A stretch of 64,000 nt of DNA, from assembly GCA_949299195.1 (NCBI GenBank), contig CASFZN010000021.1:1-64000 (forward strand), in the 5' to 3' direction. Origin of the DNA: an uncultured bacterium (GTDB taxonomy: Bacteria > Bacillota_I > Bacilli_A > RFN20 > CAG-826). The stretch's first letter is position 1. Each line of letters starts with the position of its first letter. Shown one piece after another: positions 1 to 7,839 of the stretch. The position numbers and the translations under genes are program-made. The notes under the pieces are model-generated. The model was given only the letters and a program-made list of their open reading frames with translations, had not been told where the DNA came from and searched no databases.

Positions 1-815
1 AATGTTCCACCAATAAGAAGGGCAGATCCAACCAAGGCAGTTGTCGCTATGCCGAATTTAAGGATCATCTGAGCAGTCACGACAAACAAGGCCACTCCTA
101 ATTCGGATTGAATATGGAACTTCTCGACCAACCTGACGTTTTTCTTTATCTTTTCCATATATTCGTTTTCGGAATTGGTCGCCTTCAAATCCTTTATCGT
201 CTCAATGCATTCCTGCACGTTGTTTTGAAGCTCCAAATCAGCCTTGTCTTTTTTTCTATTGAAATAGTTCTGCGCTCTTTTCGAAGCAAAGACGATAAGT
301 ATCGATACAAGAACAACCCATAAGGAAGCAAGGCCCATCCTCCAATCTATAATGAATATCGGAATCATGATGATGACAGTAGAAATCATCGAGCCATAGA
401 AGCTAGGCATGAAATGAGAAAAGCTTTGTTCTATAGCCGTCGCATCGTTCATGATGACGTGCGTCATATCCGTCAAATCTTTATGTGAGAAGAACGACAA
501 AGGCAATTTTCTAAGTCTTTCCGCCAAAGCAATCCTTCTCTTTCCGCTTTCTTTATAAGTTAGGAAATATGAGCAATGGTATTGGACATAATAAATTAGT
601 CCCAAGACAATGATTATCCCCAAAGAGCCAAACGCAAACAAATAGTAATGGCTAGTAGGTATCCCGTCCCCCAACAAATCATCGACCAAGATGTATAAAA
701 GCCATACCGGCACCATCAAGGCGATGTTGCTTAGGACATTCATTATCATCGTCTTTATAAAATCTTTTGCACCCTGTTCAGTCAGGGCAAACTTATGCAT
801 GAGATACTTAAGCAT
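1..815 (-). CDS. ABC transporter permease/ATP-binding subunit, partial (N-terminal part only)
   Basis: The frame opens with ATG at 813-815 and stays open to the window edge, about 271 codons, so the C-terminal part including the ATPase domain lies outside. What is visible is an exporter-type transmembrane domain: hydrophobic segments at about residues 25-45, 58-78, 138-160 and 162-178, and the cytoplasmic coupling region with a KLPLSFFSHKDLTDMTHVI stretch typical of MsbA/IrtAB-like half transporters, where the protein enters after removing a substrate-specific step. The ATG overlaps the stop of the next gene upstream by 8 bases, so the two are translationally coupled and probably form a heterodimer. 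Substrate is unknown. The reading frame is rich in GTC, TTG and AAG codons, unlike most genes in the window. Confidence 0.85.
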   Translation of the reverse strand, partial: MLKYLMHKFALTEQGAKDFIKTMIMNVLSNIALMVPVWLLYILVDDLLGDGIPTSHYYLFAFGSLGIIIVLGLIYYVQYHCSYFLTYKESGKRRIALAERLRKLPLSFFSHKDLTDMTHVIMNDATAIEQSFSHFMPSFYGSMISTVIIMIPIFIIDWRMGLASLWVVLVSILIVFASKRAQNYFNRKKDKADLELQNNVQECIETIKDLKATNSENEYMEKIKKNVRLVEKFHIQSELGVALFVVTAQMILKFGIATTALVGSALLIGGT

Positions 816-2580
816 TTTTCACCCTCCATTTGATTGATTTTTGATAGTCGTTCCACATGTTCGTGTAGATTCCGTTTTCCTTAATTAACGAATCATGAGT
901 CCCTTCCTCAACTATCTTTCCATCGCTAACAACAAGGATTTTGTCTGCGCTTTTAATTGTCGAGAGTCTATGGGCTATCATGATGACTGTCTTATTTTTG
1001 CTTAGGTTTTGGAACGCCTTCTGAATCAGATATTCGTTTTCCGGGTCGGCGAAGGCGGTCGCCTCATCCAAGATAATGATTTTTGAATCCTTTAGAATCG
1101 CTCTTGCTAAAGATATCCTTTGCATCTCTCCTCCAGACAAATATGTGCCTTTAGCACCGATAACCGTATTCAATCCATCTGGGAGCTTTGCTATTATGTC
1201 GTCGCATTGGGCTAGTCTTAATGCTTCTTTCACTTCTTCTAAACTCGCATCTTTTTTGCCCATCTTTACGTTTTCTAGGATGGTAGTTTTTAAAAGCTTT
1301 GAATCCTGAAAGACATAGCTGATCTCATCCATCAGTTTTTCCTTGGCTATATTTCTTACATCAACTCCTCCAATAGAGATGGAACCTTTTTCGACGTCGT
1401 AAAACCTGTTGATGAGGCTCGCTATCGTGCTCTTGCCTCCTCCGCTAGGACCGACCAAAGCGGTAATCGAGTTTTCCTTAGCCACAAAGCTGACACCATC
1501 AAGAGCGTAGTTCTCTTTGCTTTTATATTTGAAAAAGACATTATCAAATCTAATCTCCTCGCCACTTGGCATTAATGGATTATCGGTTTCCTTCAAAGGC
1601 TCAATCGATAAAATTGAATCCACCCTTCTTAAGGCATCCTCGACTATCATGGTATTTTCGGACATATACATGACTCTTAAAAGAGTCGTCGAGATAATCG
1701 GAGTAAAGACAATATAGAAAATCAAATTCAAGATGAATGTCTGATCGGTTGCCTTGACTCCTGTCATGATGAGTGCCATCGCGATAAGGAAGGCAAATAC
1801 GGAATTGACGCATATCTCAAAGGCGATCATCGGCCCCCTGCATCTCTTCGTATAGGAAATGCAGAAATGTGAATAATTGTCGATTGCCCCTTTAAATCTC
1901 TTGAAGGTATAGATTGATTGGTTAAAGGTCTTGACGATTGGAATTCCCCTAACGTATTCCACACCCTCATTGTTCATGCTTTCCATGGCATTTTGATATT
2001 CGGCCATGTCTTTCTTCATTTTTGGCCCGACCATCTTGAACATGCATAAAAAGCCAAGAATGATAGGAATCAAGGATACAAGTCCAAGCCTATAATCGAA
2101 GATAAAAAGTATAACTATGATCGCGATTGGCATAAGCATAGCCTGGGCCATATCAGGAAGCTGATGTGCCAAATAGGTCTCGGTGGCACTGCTGGAATCC
2201 AAAATAATCTTTCTTAGCTTCCCACTTCCTTCCTCTTCGATTTCGCCTACAGGTATCGTCGTAAGATGCTCGGTAGCCTTTATCCTCATGTTCCCGGCAA
2301 TTCTGAAAGCGGCGATATGCGAACACATCAAAGCGCCTATGTAGACAAGGATGGAAAGAATAGCGAACATGACCGCCATCCAACCATAGAATACGAGATT
2401 CGTCGCCTTAGAAAAATCGGGCGCAACCTGAACCACATCTCTAATGATGAAATAGATATATACAAATGGCATGATTGCCAATATGCCACTAATAGCCGAA
2501 AATACTAAAGATAAATAGGTAAGTATCTTATGTTTTCCGGCATAACCCATCAAACGTGGGAATACTTTTTCCTTTTTCAT
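808..2580 (-). CDS. ABC exporter half-transporter, permease fused to ATPase
   Basis: A 590-residue half transporter of the type IV (MsbA-like) exporter fold. Six hydrophobic segments fill residues 20-310. The ATPase domain follows with Walker A GPSGGGKST (377-385), Q-loop FQD (about 424), signature LSGGE (481-485), Walker B IIILDEAT (501-508) and an AHRLST H-loop near 538. All catalytic residues are present; the D-loop reads AFAD rather than the common SALD. It lies 4 bases into the end of the TetR-type gene upstream and overlaps the partial half transporter downstream, so the three form one operon. Known relatives move peptides, lipids, siderophores or drugs; nothing here fixes the substrate. 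Base composition is clearly richer in G+C than the neighbours beyond 3.3 kb. Confidence 0.93.
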   Translation of the reverse strand: MKKEKVFPRLMGYAGKHKILTYLSLVFSAISGILAIMPFVYIYFIIRDVVQVAPDFSKATNLVFYGWMAVMFAILSILVYIGALMCSHIAAFRIAGNMRIKATEHLTTIPVGEIEEEGSGKLRKIILDSSSATETYLAHQLPDMAQAMLMPIAIIVILFIFDYRLGLVSLIPIILGFLCMFKMVGPKMKKDMAEYQNAMESMNNEGVEYVRGIPIVKTFNQSIYTFKRFKGAIDNYSHFCISYTKRCRGPMIAFEICVNSVFAFLIAMALIMTGVKATDQTFILNLIFYIVFTPIISTTLLRVMYMSENTMIVEDALRRVDSILSIEPLKETDNPLMPSGEEIRFDNVFFKYKSKENYALDGVSFVAKENSITALVGPSGGGKSTIASLINRFYDVEKGSISIGGVDVRNIAKEKLMDEISYVFQDSKLLKTTILENVKMGKKDASLEEVKEALRLAQCDDIIAKLPDGLNTVIGAKGTYLSGGEMQRISLARAILKDSKIIILDEATAFADPENEYLIQKAFQNLSKNKTVIMIAHRLSTIKSADKILVVSDGKIVEEGTHDSLIKENGIYTNMWNDYQKSIKWRVKNA

Positions 2581-3203
2581 TTTACCTCCTTGAAATCCAA
2601 GCCAAGCAATACGGACCAGCCAGCTTCGTTGAAAGCATAAATCTCATCCGCATACTTAAGCGCCTCTTCTCTTTTCATGTCGTGTTGAACTACTTCAAAA
2701 ATACTTGCAAAAAAAGACGTGCAAAGAATATGAATCAAATCTTCGCTAGGCTCTCTTACCTTGAGCTTCTTTTCTTTTAATTCGTTAATAAAGCGATATG
2801 TATTTTCGACTTCAATATCAACCAAGCTATCGATATAGAATTCGTATTTAGAACCCTTGCTTCTGCAAATGATGATTTTGAAAGCGTCGTAGTGGTCATA
2901 GATATAATCGATCATGACATGAAGCCCGTTCTCGGTATATGAGCCCATCTCCGACACCTGGCTTTCGATTTCCTTTTTGGCAAAATCATTTTGTATCCTC
3001 TTGAACATCGTAAGCAGTTCTTCCGCTTCGTTGCCGACGACAGCATCAAGCATCTCCGCCTTGTCAAGAAAACGGTAATATAACGACCCCGTTGTGAGAT
3101 TCGCTTTTTTGGCGATGTTTCTCATCGAGGCTTCTGTATAACCAAGCGTCAAAAACTCCTCTTTCGCGGCTTTGAGGATCTCTTCCATTATCTCTTCGTT
3201 CAT
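2577..3203 (-). CDS. TetR/AcrR-family transcriptional regulator
   Basis: A 208-residue protein with an N-terminal helix-turn-helix (about residues 10-55, containing TTGSLYYRF, the typical recognition helix of TetR proteins) and a divergent helical ligand-binding C-terminal domain. It is the first gene of the operon with the two ABC half transporters, overlapping the next gene by 4 bases. Such regulators usually repress their own operon and are released by a substrate of the exporter. Its start is supported by a strong ribosome binding site, AGGAGGTG, at 3209-3216. The promoter upstream is covered by repeats and palindromes that suit a dimeric repressor. Confidence 0.92.
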   Translation of the reverse strand: MNEEIMEEILKAAKEEFLTLGYTEASMRNIAKKANLTTGSLYYRFLDKAEMLDAVVGNEAEELLTMFKRIQNDFAKKEIESQVSEMGSYTENGLHVMIDYIYDHYDAFKIIICRSKGSKYEFYIDSLVDIEVENTYRFINELKEKKLKVREPSEDLIHILCTSFFASIFEVVQHDMKREEALKYADEIYAFNEAGWSVLLGLDFKEVK

Positions 3204-3215
3204 TGGAACACCTCC

Positions 3216-3258
3216 TATAACAGTGTTATTATAACAGTGTTGTAATTTGATTACAACA
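3216..3258 (-). promoter_or_regulatory. Promoter of the TetR-ABC operon overlapped by operator-like repeats
   Basis: Reading the minus strand, TTGTAA (3251-3256), a 17-base spacer and TATAAT (3228-3233) form a good sigma-A-type promoter. A 12-base direct repeat TATAACAGTGTT (plus strand, 3216-3227 and 3230-3241) flanks and overlaps the -10 box; each copy contains the palindrome AACA-G-TGTT. A second, perfect inverted repeat with arms TGTTGTAAT and ATTACAACA and a 3-base centre lies at 3238-3258, over the spacer and -35 box. Both positions fit repression by the adjacent TetR protein. Confidence 0.7.
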
Positions 3259-3262
3259 AATC

Positions 3263-3280
3263 AGTTAGCTTTGACTAACT
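3263..3280. promoter_or_regulatory. Palindromic site AGTTAG-N6-CTAACT upstream of the TetR-ABC promoter
   Basis: Arms AGTTAG (3263-3268) and CTAACT (3275-3280) lie just upstream of the -35 box. A nearly identical site, TGTTAGTTTTGACTAACA, lies at 12134-12151 in front of the hydrogenase operon; 15 of 16 central positions agree. This suggests one regulator acting at both promoters. Which regulator is not known. Confidence 0.45.
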
Positions 3281-3325
3281 AAAACGTTTTCATTTAATGT
3301 TGAATGCTTAAATTAGCTAAAGGTA

Positions 3326-3440
3326 GGGTGTGCAAAGTACCGTGTAAGAGTTTCAAAGCGTGTAAGAGTGCACACCCATCGTGTATGAGTATCTCAAAAA
3401 TTTAACTATTACACGGCAAATTGGTTATACACTTACACGG
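3326..3440. repeat. Cluster of five CGTGTAAGAGT-like iterons
   Basis: Three direct copies of CGTGTAAGAGT lie at 3341-3351, 3359-3369 and 3380-3390 (the third has one change), followed by two inverted copies ending in TTACACGG at 3405-3416 and 3431-3440. The first two direct copies are enclosed by an 8-base inverted repeat, GGGTGTGC (3326-3333) and GCACACCC (3370-3377). The stretch has no gene. It could be the remnant of a mobile-element end (IS21-type ends carry multiple short repeats) or an array of protein-binding sites. Confidence 0.55.
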
Positions 3441-3526
3441 CGCAAAATTCGATAAACTGCGATATATCGTATAAAAGAAAAAATGTCTGCACATCCTTTC
3501 GGAGTATCAGACATAAATAACCATTA

Positions 3527-3612
3527 TGGTGGCCCCAAAGAGACTCGAACTCTTACAATATCGCTATCAGTAGATTTTGAGTCTACCGCGTCTACCATTC
3601 CGCCATGAGGCC
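3527..3612 (-). tRNA. tRNA-Leu (anticodon CAA)
   Basis: The minus strand folds as a class II tRNA of 86 bases with encoded CCA. The acceptor stem is GGCCTCA against TGGGGCC, the anticodon stem GTAGA/TCTAC encloses the loop CTCAAAA (anticodon CAA, reading UUG), a long variable arm follows, and the T loop is TTCGAGT. Confidence 0.95.
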
Positions 3613-3651
3613 TTTTAAATATTTAACTTTAATATAATATAGTATTTTTCT

Positions 3652-4014
3652 TTATTTTTCCTTATTTTTTTTACGTTTAGACTCCTCTAATTCTTTTATT
3701 TTTTGTTCAATTATTTTTTTGGTTTCTTCATCATCACTTTTTACTTCGTTAATTCTTATTTTATTTCCTTTTCTTAATAAGATATATCCGATGATAAAAA
3801 ATACGATAGCTAAGCCTAAAATTACGAACATGTACCAGGAAGAACCTATATCATCAATTGGGTTTAAAGTTACCGCAATAATTAAACCAATAAAGGTTAA
3901 TAAACTTAATCCAACTAAAACAAATCCAGAAATATAAAATTTCTTAGATTTAGTAAATTCTTTCTTATTTTCTATTTCAAAATAATCTTCTACTTTTTTA
4001 TCTTCTTTTTTCAT
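3652..4014 (-). CDS. Small two-span membrane protein of unknown function
   Basis: I do not recognise a family. The 120-residue product has a charged N-terminus (about 25 residues), two hydrophobic segments (about 27-48 and 61-81) separated by a short loop with NPIDDIGSSW, and a strongly charged Lys/Glu-rich C-terminal tail with coiled-coil character. Both ends are probably cytoplasmic. It stands alone between two tRNA genes. No clear ribosome binding site precedes the ATG. Confidence 0.6.
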   Translation of the reverse strand: MKKEDKKVEDYFEIENKKEFTKSKKFYISGFVLVGLSLLTFIGLIIAVTLNPIDDIGSSWYMFVILGLAIVFFIIGYILLRKGNKIRINEVKSDDEETKKIIEQKIKELEESKRKKNKEK

Positions 4015-4085
4015 TTTTTATTCCCTACTTTAATGCTTACTTTATTTCTTACTAAACTTTATTTAATACTCACTATTTTTTAAAG

Positions 4086-4099
4086 TTTCCACGTGGAAA
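4086..4099. repeat. Palindrome TTTCCACGTGGAAA (copy 1)
   Basis: A perfect 14-base palindrome in the gap upstream of the small membrane protein gene. The same word recurs as a 16-base palindrome at 18833-18848 and with one mismatch at 48180-48193, always between genes. It shares its CACGTG centre with parS and its TTTCC/GGAAA flanks with Noc sites, but matches neither consensus exactly. Confidence 0.5.
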
Positions 4100-4139
4100 G
4101 TAATATTTACCATATTTATCATACTTTTTATTTTAAATA

Positions 4140-4214
4140 TGGCATGCCCAAGAGGATTTGAACCTCTAACAACGACTTCGGAGATCGCCAGTTTACCAAT
4201 TAACCTATGGGCAT
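4140..4214 (-). tRNA. tRNA-Arg (anticodon CCG)
   Basis: A 75-base cloverleaf on the minus strand with encoded CCA. The acceptor stem is ATGCCCA against TGGGCAT, the anticodon stem GCGAT/GTCGT encloses CTCCGAA (anticodon CCG, reading CGG), and the T loop is TTCAAAT. A dedicated CGG tRNA is notable in so A+T-rich a genome. Confidence 0.93.
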
Positions 4215-4249
4215 ATAGTTAATATTTTAATAGATAATATTCATGAAAT

Positions 4250-5500
4250 CTAACTTTTATATTTAATACCTCTACCATTTCCTATAGATTCGATATAATT
4301 TTTGATTAATAAGGAATTAACAATTCTCACTACTTTATTTTTAGAATAACCAGTAATTGAGGCTAATTCGCTACTTGAAGCTATATTACCTTTATTTAAA
4401 TAATCTAAAATTTTGCCTTCATCTTTAGTTAAAGGAACTTTTTTATCAACTACAGGTAAGGTAACAATGATACTATCTTCGTTAACCTCAAAATATGGCT
4501 TAACATGCATGTCTTTATATAATTCTTTGATTTTAGAAATACCATTTCCGAATAAATCGATATATCTTAATCTATAAAAAACATAAGCTAATATCGGATT
4601 TCTTAATTTTGAAGTCTTACCATTTAAATAATCCTCCTTACTAACACCTTTTAATAATCCTCCAGGAGAATAAATGGTAATTTTATCTTCAAACATTTCA
4701 ACTTTTATACTACCATTTTCGTCCCAACTTCGATGAATTAAAGCGTTAGCAAAAGCTTCTTTAAATGCTTCTTCGGGTACTAATTCAAAGATTTTTCTCG
4801 ACGTTTTTGAATCGATTAATTGATATTGATAATATCTTTGATAAAACTTATAAGCTTCATCAAAAAGAATAAATATTGATTTATTGCTTATTACTTCAAA
4901 TTCATTAATTTCGTTTTGGCTACGACCATATTTTGTAATTTCTACACCTGGAAAATTATTATTATCTGAAATAATTGAAGCCGCATTTGTATATTTATCG
5001 TTAATCGTAATTAATCCCAAAACTTTTAATAAATCATCACTTAAATTGATGTTTAAAAATAAATCCAATTTATCTTTAAAAACTTCGAAAGTTAAGTCTT
5101 TATTAATGATTTCTTGAGCATCAAAGTTTAAACTTAATCCTTCAAGTTTCAATCTATTAAGTTCAACTTCATTTACCTTATAGGTTTTAAAATCGTTTCT
5201 TTTATATGCATCATTATTATATAAATAAGGTTTATAGGAACCTTCTTCAATAATTAAACTTAAAACTTTTCTTTTATAATCACTTCTAAACTTGTAACTT
5301 GGTTTTGGAACGATGTTGTTTTCAATTAAAGATTCAATTAAAGGAATGATTTCATCAATATTATTTATGCCTACTATTTCACCACTTTTTGCGATTCCAA
5401 ATTTAATAGCCCCGCCTTCATAATTAGAAAAAGCTGAAACACTCATTAAAAAATCTTCATTAAATGATTCAAAAAATTGTAGATATTTTGTCTCTTTCAT
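4250..5500 (-). CDS. AlbA_2/Schlafen-like domain protein with HATPase_c_4 and winged helix
   Basis: A 416-residue protein of the family often labelled 'ATP-dependent DNA helicase RecG-related' or 'putative DNA-binding'. The N-terminal AlbA_2-type domain (about 1-110) contains SVSAFSNYEGGAIKFGI, matching the family's 'AFANTxGGxxxxGv' motif. The middle has an HATPase_c_4 region with ALIHRSWDENG (about 250) and IYSPGGLLKG. The last 60 residues form a winged helix (ASITGYSKNKVVRIV). Members are presumed transcriptional regulators or nucleic-acid-binding ATPases; the target is unknown. A TATAAT box lies at 5507-5512, only 6 bases before the ATG, and no Shine-Dalgarno is seen, so the mRNA may be leaderless. 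Confidence 0.8.
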   Translation of the reverse strand: MKETKYLQFFESFNEDFLMSVSAFSNYEGGAIKFGIAKSGEIVGINNIDEIIPLIESLIENNIVPKPSYKFRSDYKRKVLSLIIEEGSYKPYLYNNDAYKRNDFKTYKVNEVELNRLKLEGLSLNFDAQEIINKDLTFEVFKDKLDLFLNINLSDDLLKVLGLITINDKYTNAASIISDNNNFPGVEITKYGRSQNEINEFEVISNKSIFILFDEAYKFYQRYYQYQLIDSKTSRKIFELVPEEAFKEAFANALIHRSWDENGSIKVEMFEDKITIYSPGGLLKGVSKEDYLNGKTSKLRNPILAYVFYRLRYIDLFGNGISKIKELYKDMHVKPYFEVNEDSIIVTLPVVDKKVPLTKDEGKILDYLNKGNIASSSELASITGYSKNKVVRIVNSLLIKNYIESIGNGRGIKYKS

Positions 5501-5533
5501 ATCTAAATTATAAAAATAATAGGTTATATACGC

Positions 5534-5551
5534 AACGCAAAAAAATGCGTT
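5534..5551 (-). terminator. Short hairpin after the GNAT gene, possible terminator
   Basis: Arms AACGCA (5534-5539) and TGCGTT (5546-5551) with an all-A loop lie 12 bases past the acetyltransferase stop codon. There is no proper T-run after it on the minus strand, so termination is uncertain. Confidence 0.3.
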
Positions 5552-5562
5552 TCAAATTTGAT

Positions 5563-6087
5563 TTAAAATTTTAATTCGTAAGAATAATATTCATCCCAAA
5601 ATAAAGTTTCTTCATTAGTTCTTTTAAACCCTAGTTTTTCATAAATTCTAGTAGCTTTAAGATTATCTTTACTAACAAAAAGTCCTATATTATCGTAATT
5701 TTCTTTATAACTTTCTTTGATTTCTTCAATAGTTTTTGCCATTAATAAGGTTCCTAAACCTTTATTCATTAATGAAACATCGGTCATAAGTCTAAATAAA
5801 GCGATAGTTTTATCACTTTCAAAAGGATTTTCACGATCTTTTTCATCATAATAATCGTTTGCATCAACAAAAGTTATATAAGCAACCAATTTATTACCAA
5901 TAGATAAACCTCTACATTCTCCATTTTCTAAATCATCTAAAAAATGAACTCTTTGAGGATATTCTTCATCCCAAATTTCTAAAGTAGTTTCTTCCTTTAA
6001 ATATTTATAGACTCGTTCTTTTATTTCCATAATCTCATCAATATATGATGGATCTAATTTGATATATTTAACTTCTTCTTTTTTCAT
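5563..6087 (-). CDS. GNAT-family N-acetyltransferase
   Basis: A 174-residue single-domain acetyltransferase, close to the usual size of the family. The acetyl-CoA-binding region is recognisable as LMTDVSLMNKGLGTLLM, matching the motif A pattern V.p..rg.GiG..Ll, followed by the typical C-terminal NLKATRIYEKLGFKR. Such enzymes transfer an acetyl group from acetyl-CoA to an amine; the acceptor cannot be told from sequence. It lies 63 bases upstream of the AlbA-type gene on the same strand and may be cotranscribed with it. The word TAAAATAGTAG lies 4 bases before the ATG, and there is no Shine-Dalgarno. Confidence 0.85.
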   Translation of the reverse strand: MKKEEVKYIKLDPSYIDEIMEIKERVYKYLKEETTLEIWDEEYPQRVHFLDDLENGECRGLSIGNKLVAYITFVDANDYYDEKDRENPFESDKTIALFRLMTDVSLMNKGLGTLLMAKTIEEIKESYKENYDNIGLFVSKDNLKATRIYEKLGFKRTNEETLFWDEYYSYELKF

Positions 6088-6275
6088 GACTACTATTTTA
6101 AATCAATAATCGATATTTTGATATTTAAAAATTGTTTATTGATTATAAACTGACAAAATCTATTTATTAAGAATCACCATTTTAATCACTATTTTTAACT
6201 TTTAATTATATATTTTAAAATCACTTTAAATTGTTATTGACTCTATAACTAAAAGTGCTTAAATATTGTCTTGGT

Positions 6276-7778
6276 ATGAAGTCATTTTTATTTAAACTTA
6301 AATTACTATTTAAACCTATTGATTTAACAGTTGGTAAGATATATTCCTCAATATTGATATTTATGTTACCGATTTTATTTTCATATATATTTCAACAAAT
6401 CTATACACTTACTGATGCAATAATTGTTGGTCAAACATTATCAACTACTGAAGTAAATGGAGTTAACGCAACCAATTCTTTAACCTTTATAATTTTACAG
6501 TTTGCTTATGGAGCAACTGCAGGATTTTCGGTTTTAAGTAGTAAGGCAATTGGAAAATATGATTATAAAGGCGTTAGACAATCATTCTTTATTCAATTTA
6601 TTTTATCGATAATTATCGCTATTATTTTAACAATTCTTTCCTTATCACTACTTAATCCTTTATTATCTTTAGTTGGTTTATATGAAGTAGGAGGAGGTAA
6701 TACATATAAAAGTGCCTATACCTATTTATTTATTATTTTTTTAGGAATAATTGCTCAAGTTATGTATAACCAAATCGTTTCTTTACTTAGAAGTATTGGA
6801 GATTCTTTAACTCCACTTTTATTTTTAATAGCTTCTACAATATTAAATATTGGACTTGATCTATTATTTATAATCACTTTTAAAATGGGAGTTGCTGGAG
6901 CCGCAATTGCAACAGTATTAGCGCAGCTTTTAGCCGCAATAGCTTGTTATATCTATACTTTTAAAAAGTATAAATATCTAAGATTTAAAGCCGAAGATTT
7001 TAAAATCGGATTTAAAGAATATTTTGAACATTTAAAGCTTGGTTTACCTTTAGCATTCCAATTTTCAATTCTTGCGATTGGATTAATAACTCTTCAAGGC
7101 ACAATTATTAAATTTGATACCACTAGTGAAGGAATAGTTTTAGATAATGGACCTGCTCAATTAACCTATGGGGCTTTATCTAAAATTAAAAACTTTGCAA
7201 TGACTCCTTTTAACGCACTTGGAACTGCAATGCTTTCTTTTTGTGGGCAAAATAAGGGTGCTAATAAAACTAAAAGAATTTATAAAGGTATTAAACAGGC
7301 GCTATTAATCATGATTATTATGTATGTAATAATCATGATAATTATGGGGCTTTTAATGATTGATGACTTCTATTTAAAAATCTTTTATTCTTCTTCTATG
7401 ATTAGTGAAGAAGTAAGTTATTTATCAAAGATAATGTTCTTTTGTTCCTTTCCTTTATTTTTTATATTAGGAATTCTATTTATTTTAAGAAATAGTATCC
7501 AGGGAATTGGTAAATCATTATGGCCTTTTTTAGCCGGAATCGGGGAACTTATTGCTCGAACTATAATCTGTCTATATGGCCCATATTTATTTACTTCTTC
7601 CATCGATACTTCATTGAATTTATTCGATAATCCCTTACCTTTTATAGTGGTTTCTTTTGCTGATCCTGCAGCATGGCTTTTTGCAATTATTGTTTTAATA
7701 GCAGGTTATATCTTATATATTTATAAACCTTATAAAAAGTTAATCAATGAAGAAAAACAAGTTAAAGTAGAACGATAA
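6276..7778 (+). CDS. MATE-family multidrug/cation efflux protein
   Basis: About 500 residues with twelve hydrophobic segments in two related halves, as in MATE transporters, which exchange Na+ or H+ for cationic drugs or metabolites. The N-terminal motif QQIYTLTDAIIVGQ with the following ATNSLTF matches the family's 'vDt..vG..g..alAA' region; the second half contains MTPFNALGTAMLSFCGQNKGA. The frame can also begin at a GTG at 6255, but a TATAAC box at 6244-6249 would start transcription near 6256, so I prefer the ATG at 6276. The gene stands alone, divergent from the GNAT gene, and ends before a bidirectional terminator. Confidence 0.9.
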   Translation: MKSFLFKLKLLFKPIDLTVGKIYSSILIFMLPILFSYIFQQIYTLTDAIIVGQTLSTTEVNGVNATNSLTFIILQFAYGATAGFSVLSSKAIGKYDYKGVRQSFFIQFILSIIIAIILTILSLSLLNPLLSLVGLYEVGGGNTYKSAYTYLFIIFLGIIAQVMYNQIVSLLRSIGDSLTPLLFLIASTILNIGLDLLFIITFKMGVAGAAIATVLAQLLAAIACYIYTFKKYKYLRFKAEDFKIGFKEYFEHLKLGLPLAFQFSILAIGLITLQGTIIKFDTTSEGIVLDNGPAQLTYGALSKIKNFAMTPFNALGTAMLSFCGQNKGANKTKRIYKGIKQALLIMIIMYVIIMIIMGLLMIDDFYLKIFYSSSMISEEVSYLSKIMFFCSFPLFFILGILFILRNSIQGIGKSLWPFLAGIGELIARTIICLYGPYLFTSSIDTSLNLFDNPLPFIVVSFADPAAWLFAIIVLIAGYILYIYKPYKKLINEEKQVKVER

Positions 7779-7781
7779 ATT

Positions 7782-7820
7782 AAAATGGCTATCAGCATAT
7801 AATCGCTATAGCCATTTTTT
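7782..7820. terminator. Bidirectional terminator between MATE gene and hndD
   Basis: Arms AAAATGGCTAT (7782-7792) and ATAGCCATTTT (7808-7818) form an 11-base stem, followed by T on the plus strand and on the minus strand as well. It separates the convergent MATE and hydrogenase genes. Confidence 0.85.
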
Positions 7821-7839
7821 AATTAATTTTTATTAACCA

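Noticed and set aside
4086..4099. Classical parS site
   Set aside because: The arms are TTTCC rather than the TGTTT or TGTTC of parS, so I call it only parS/Noc-like.
6255..6275. GTG start for the MATE gene at 6255
   Set aside because: A -10-like box at 6244 would start transcription about there; the ATG at 6276 is more plausible.
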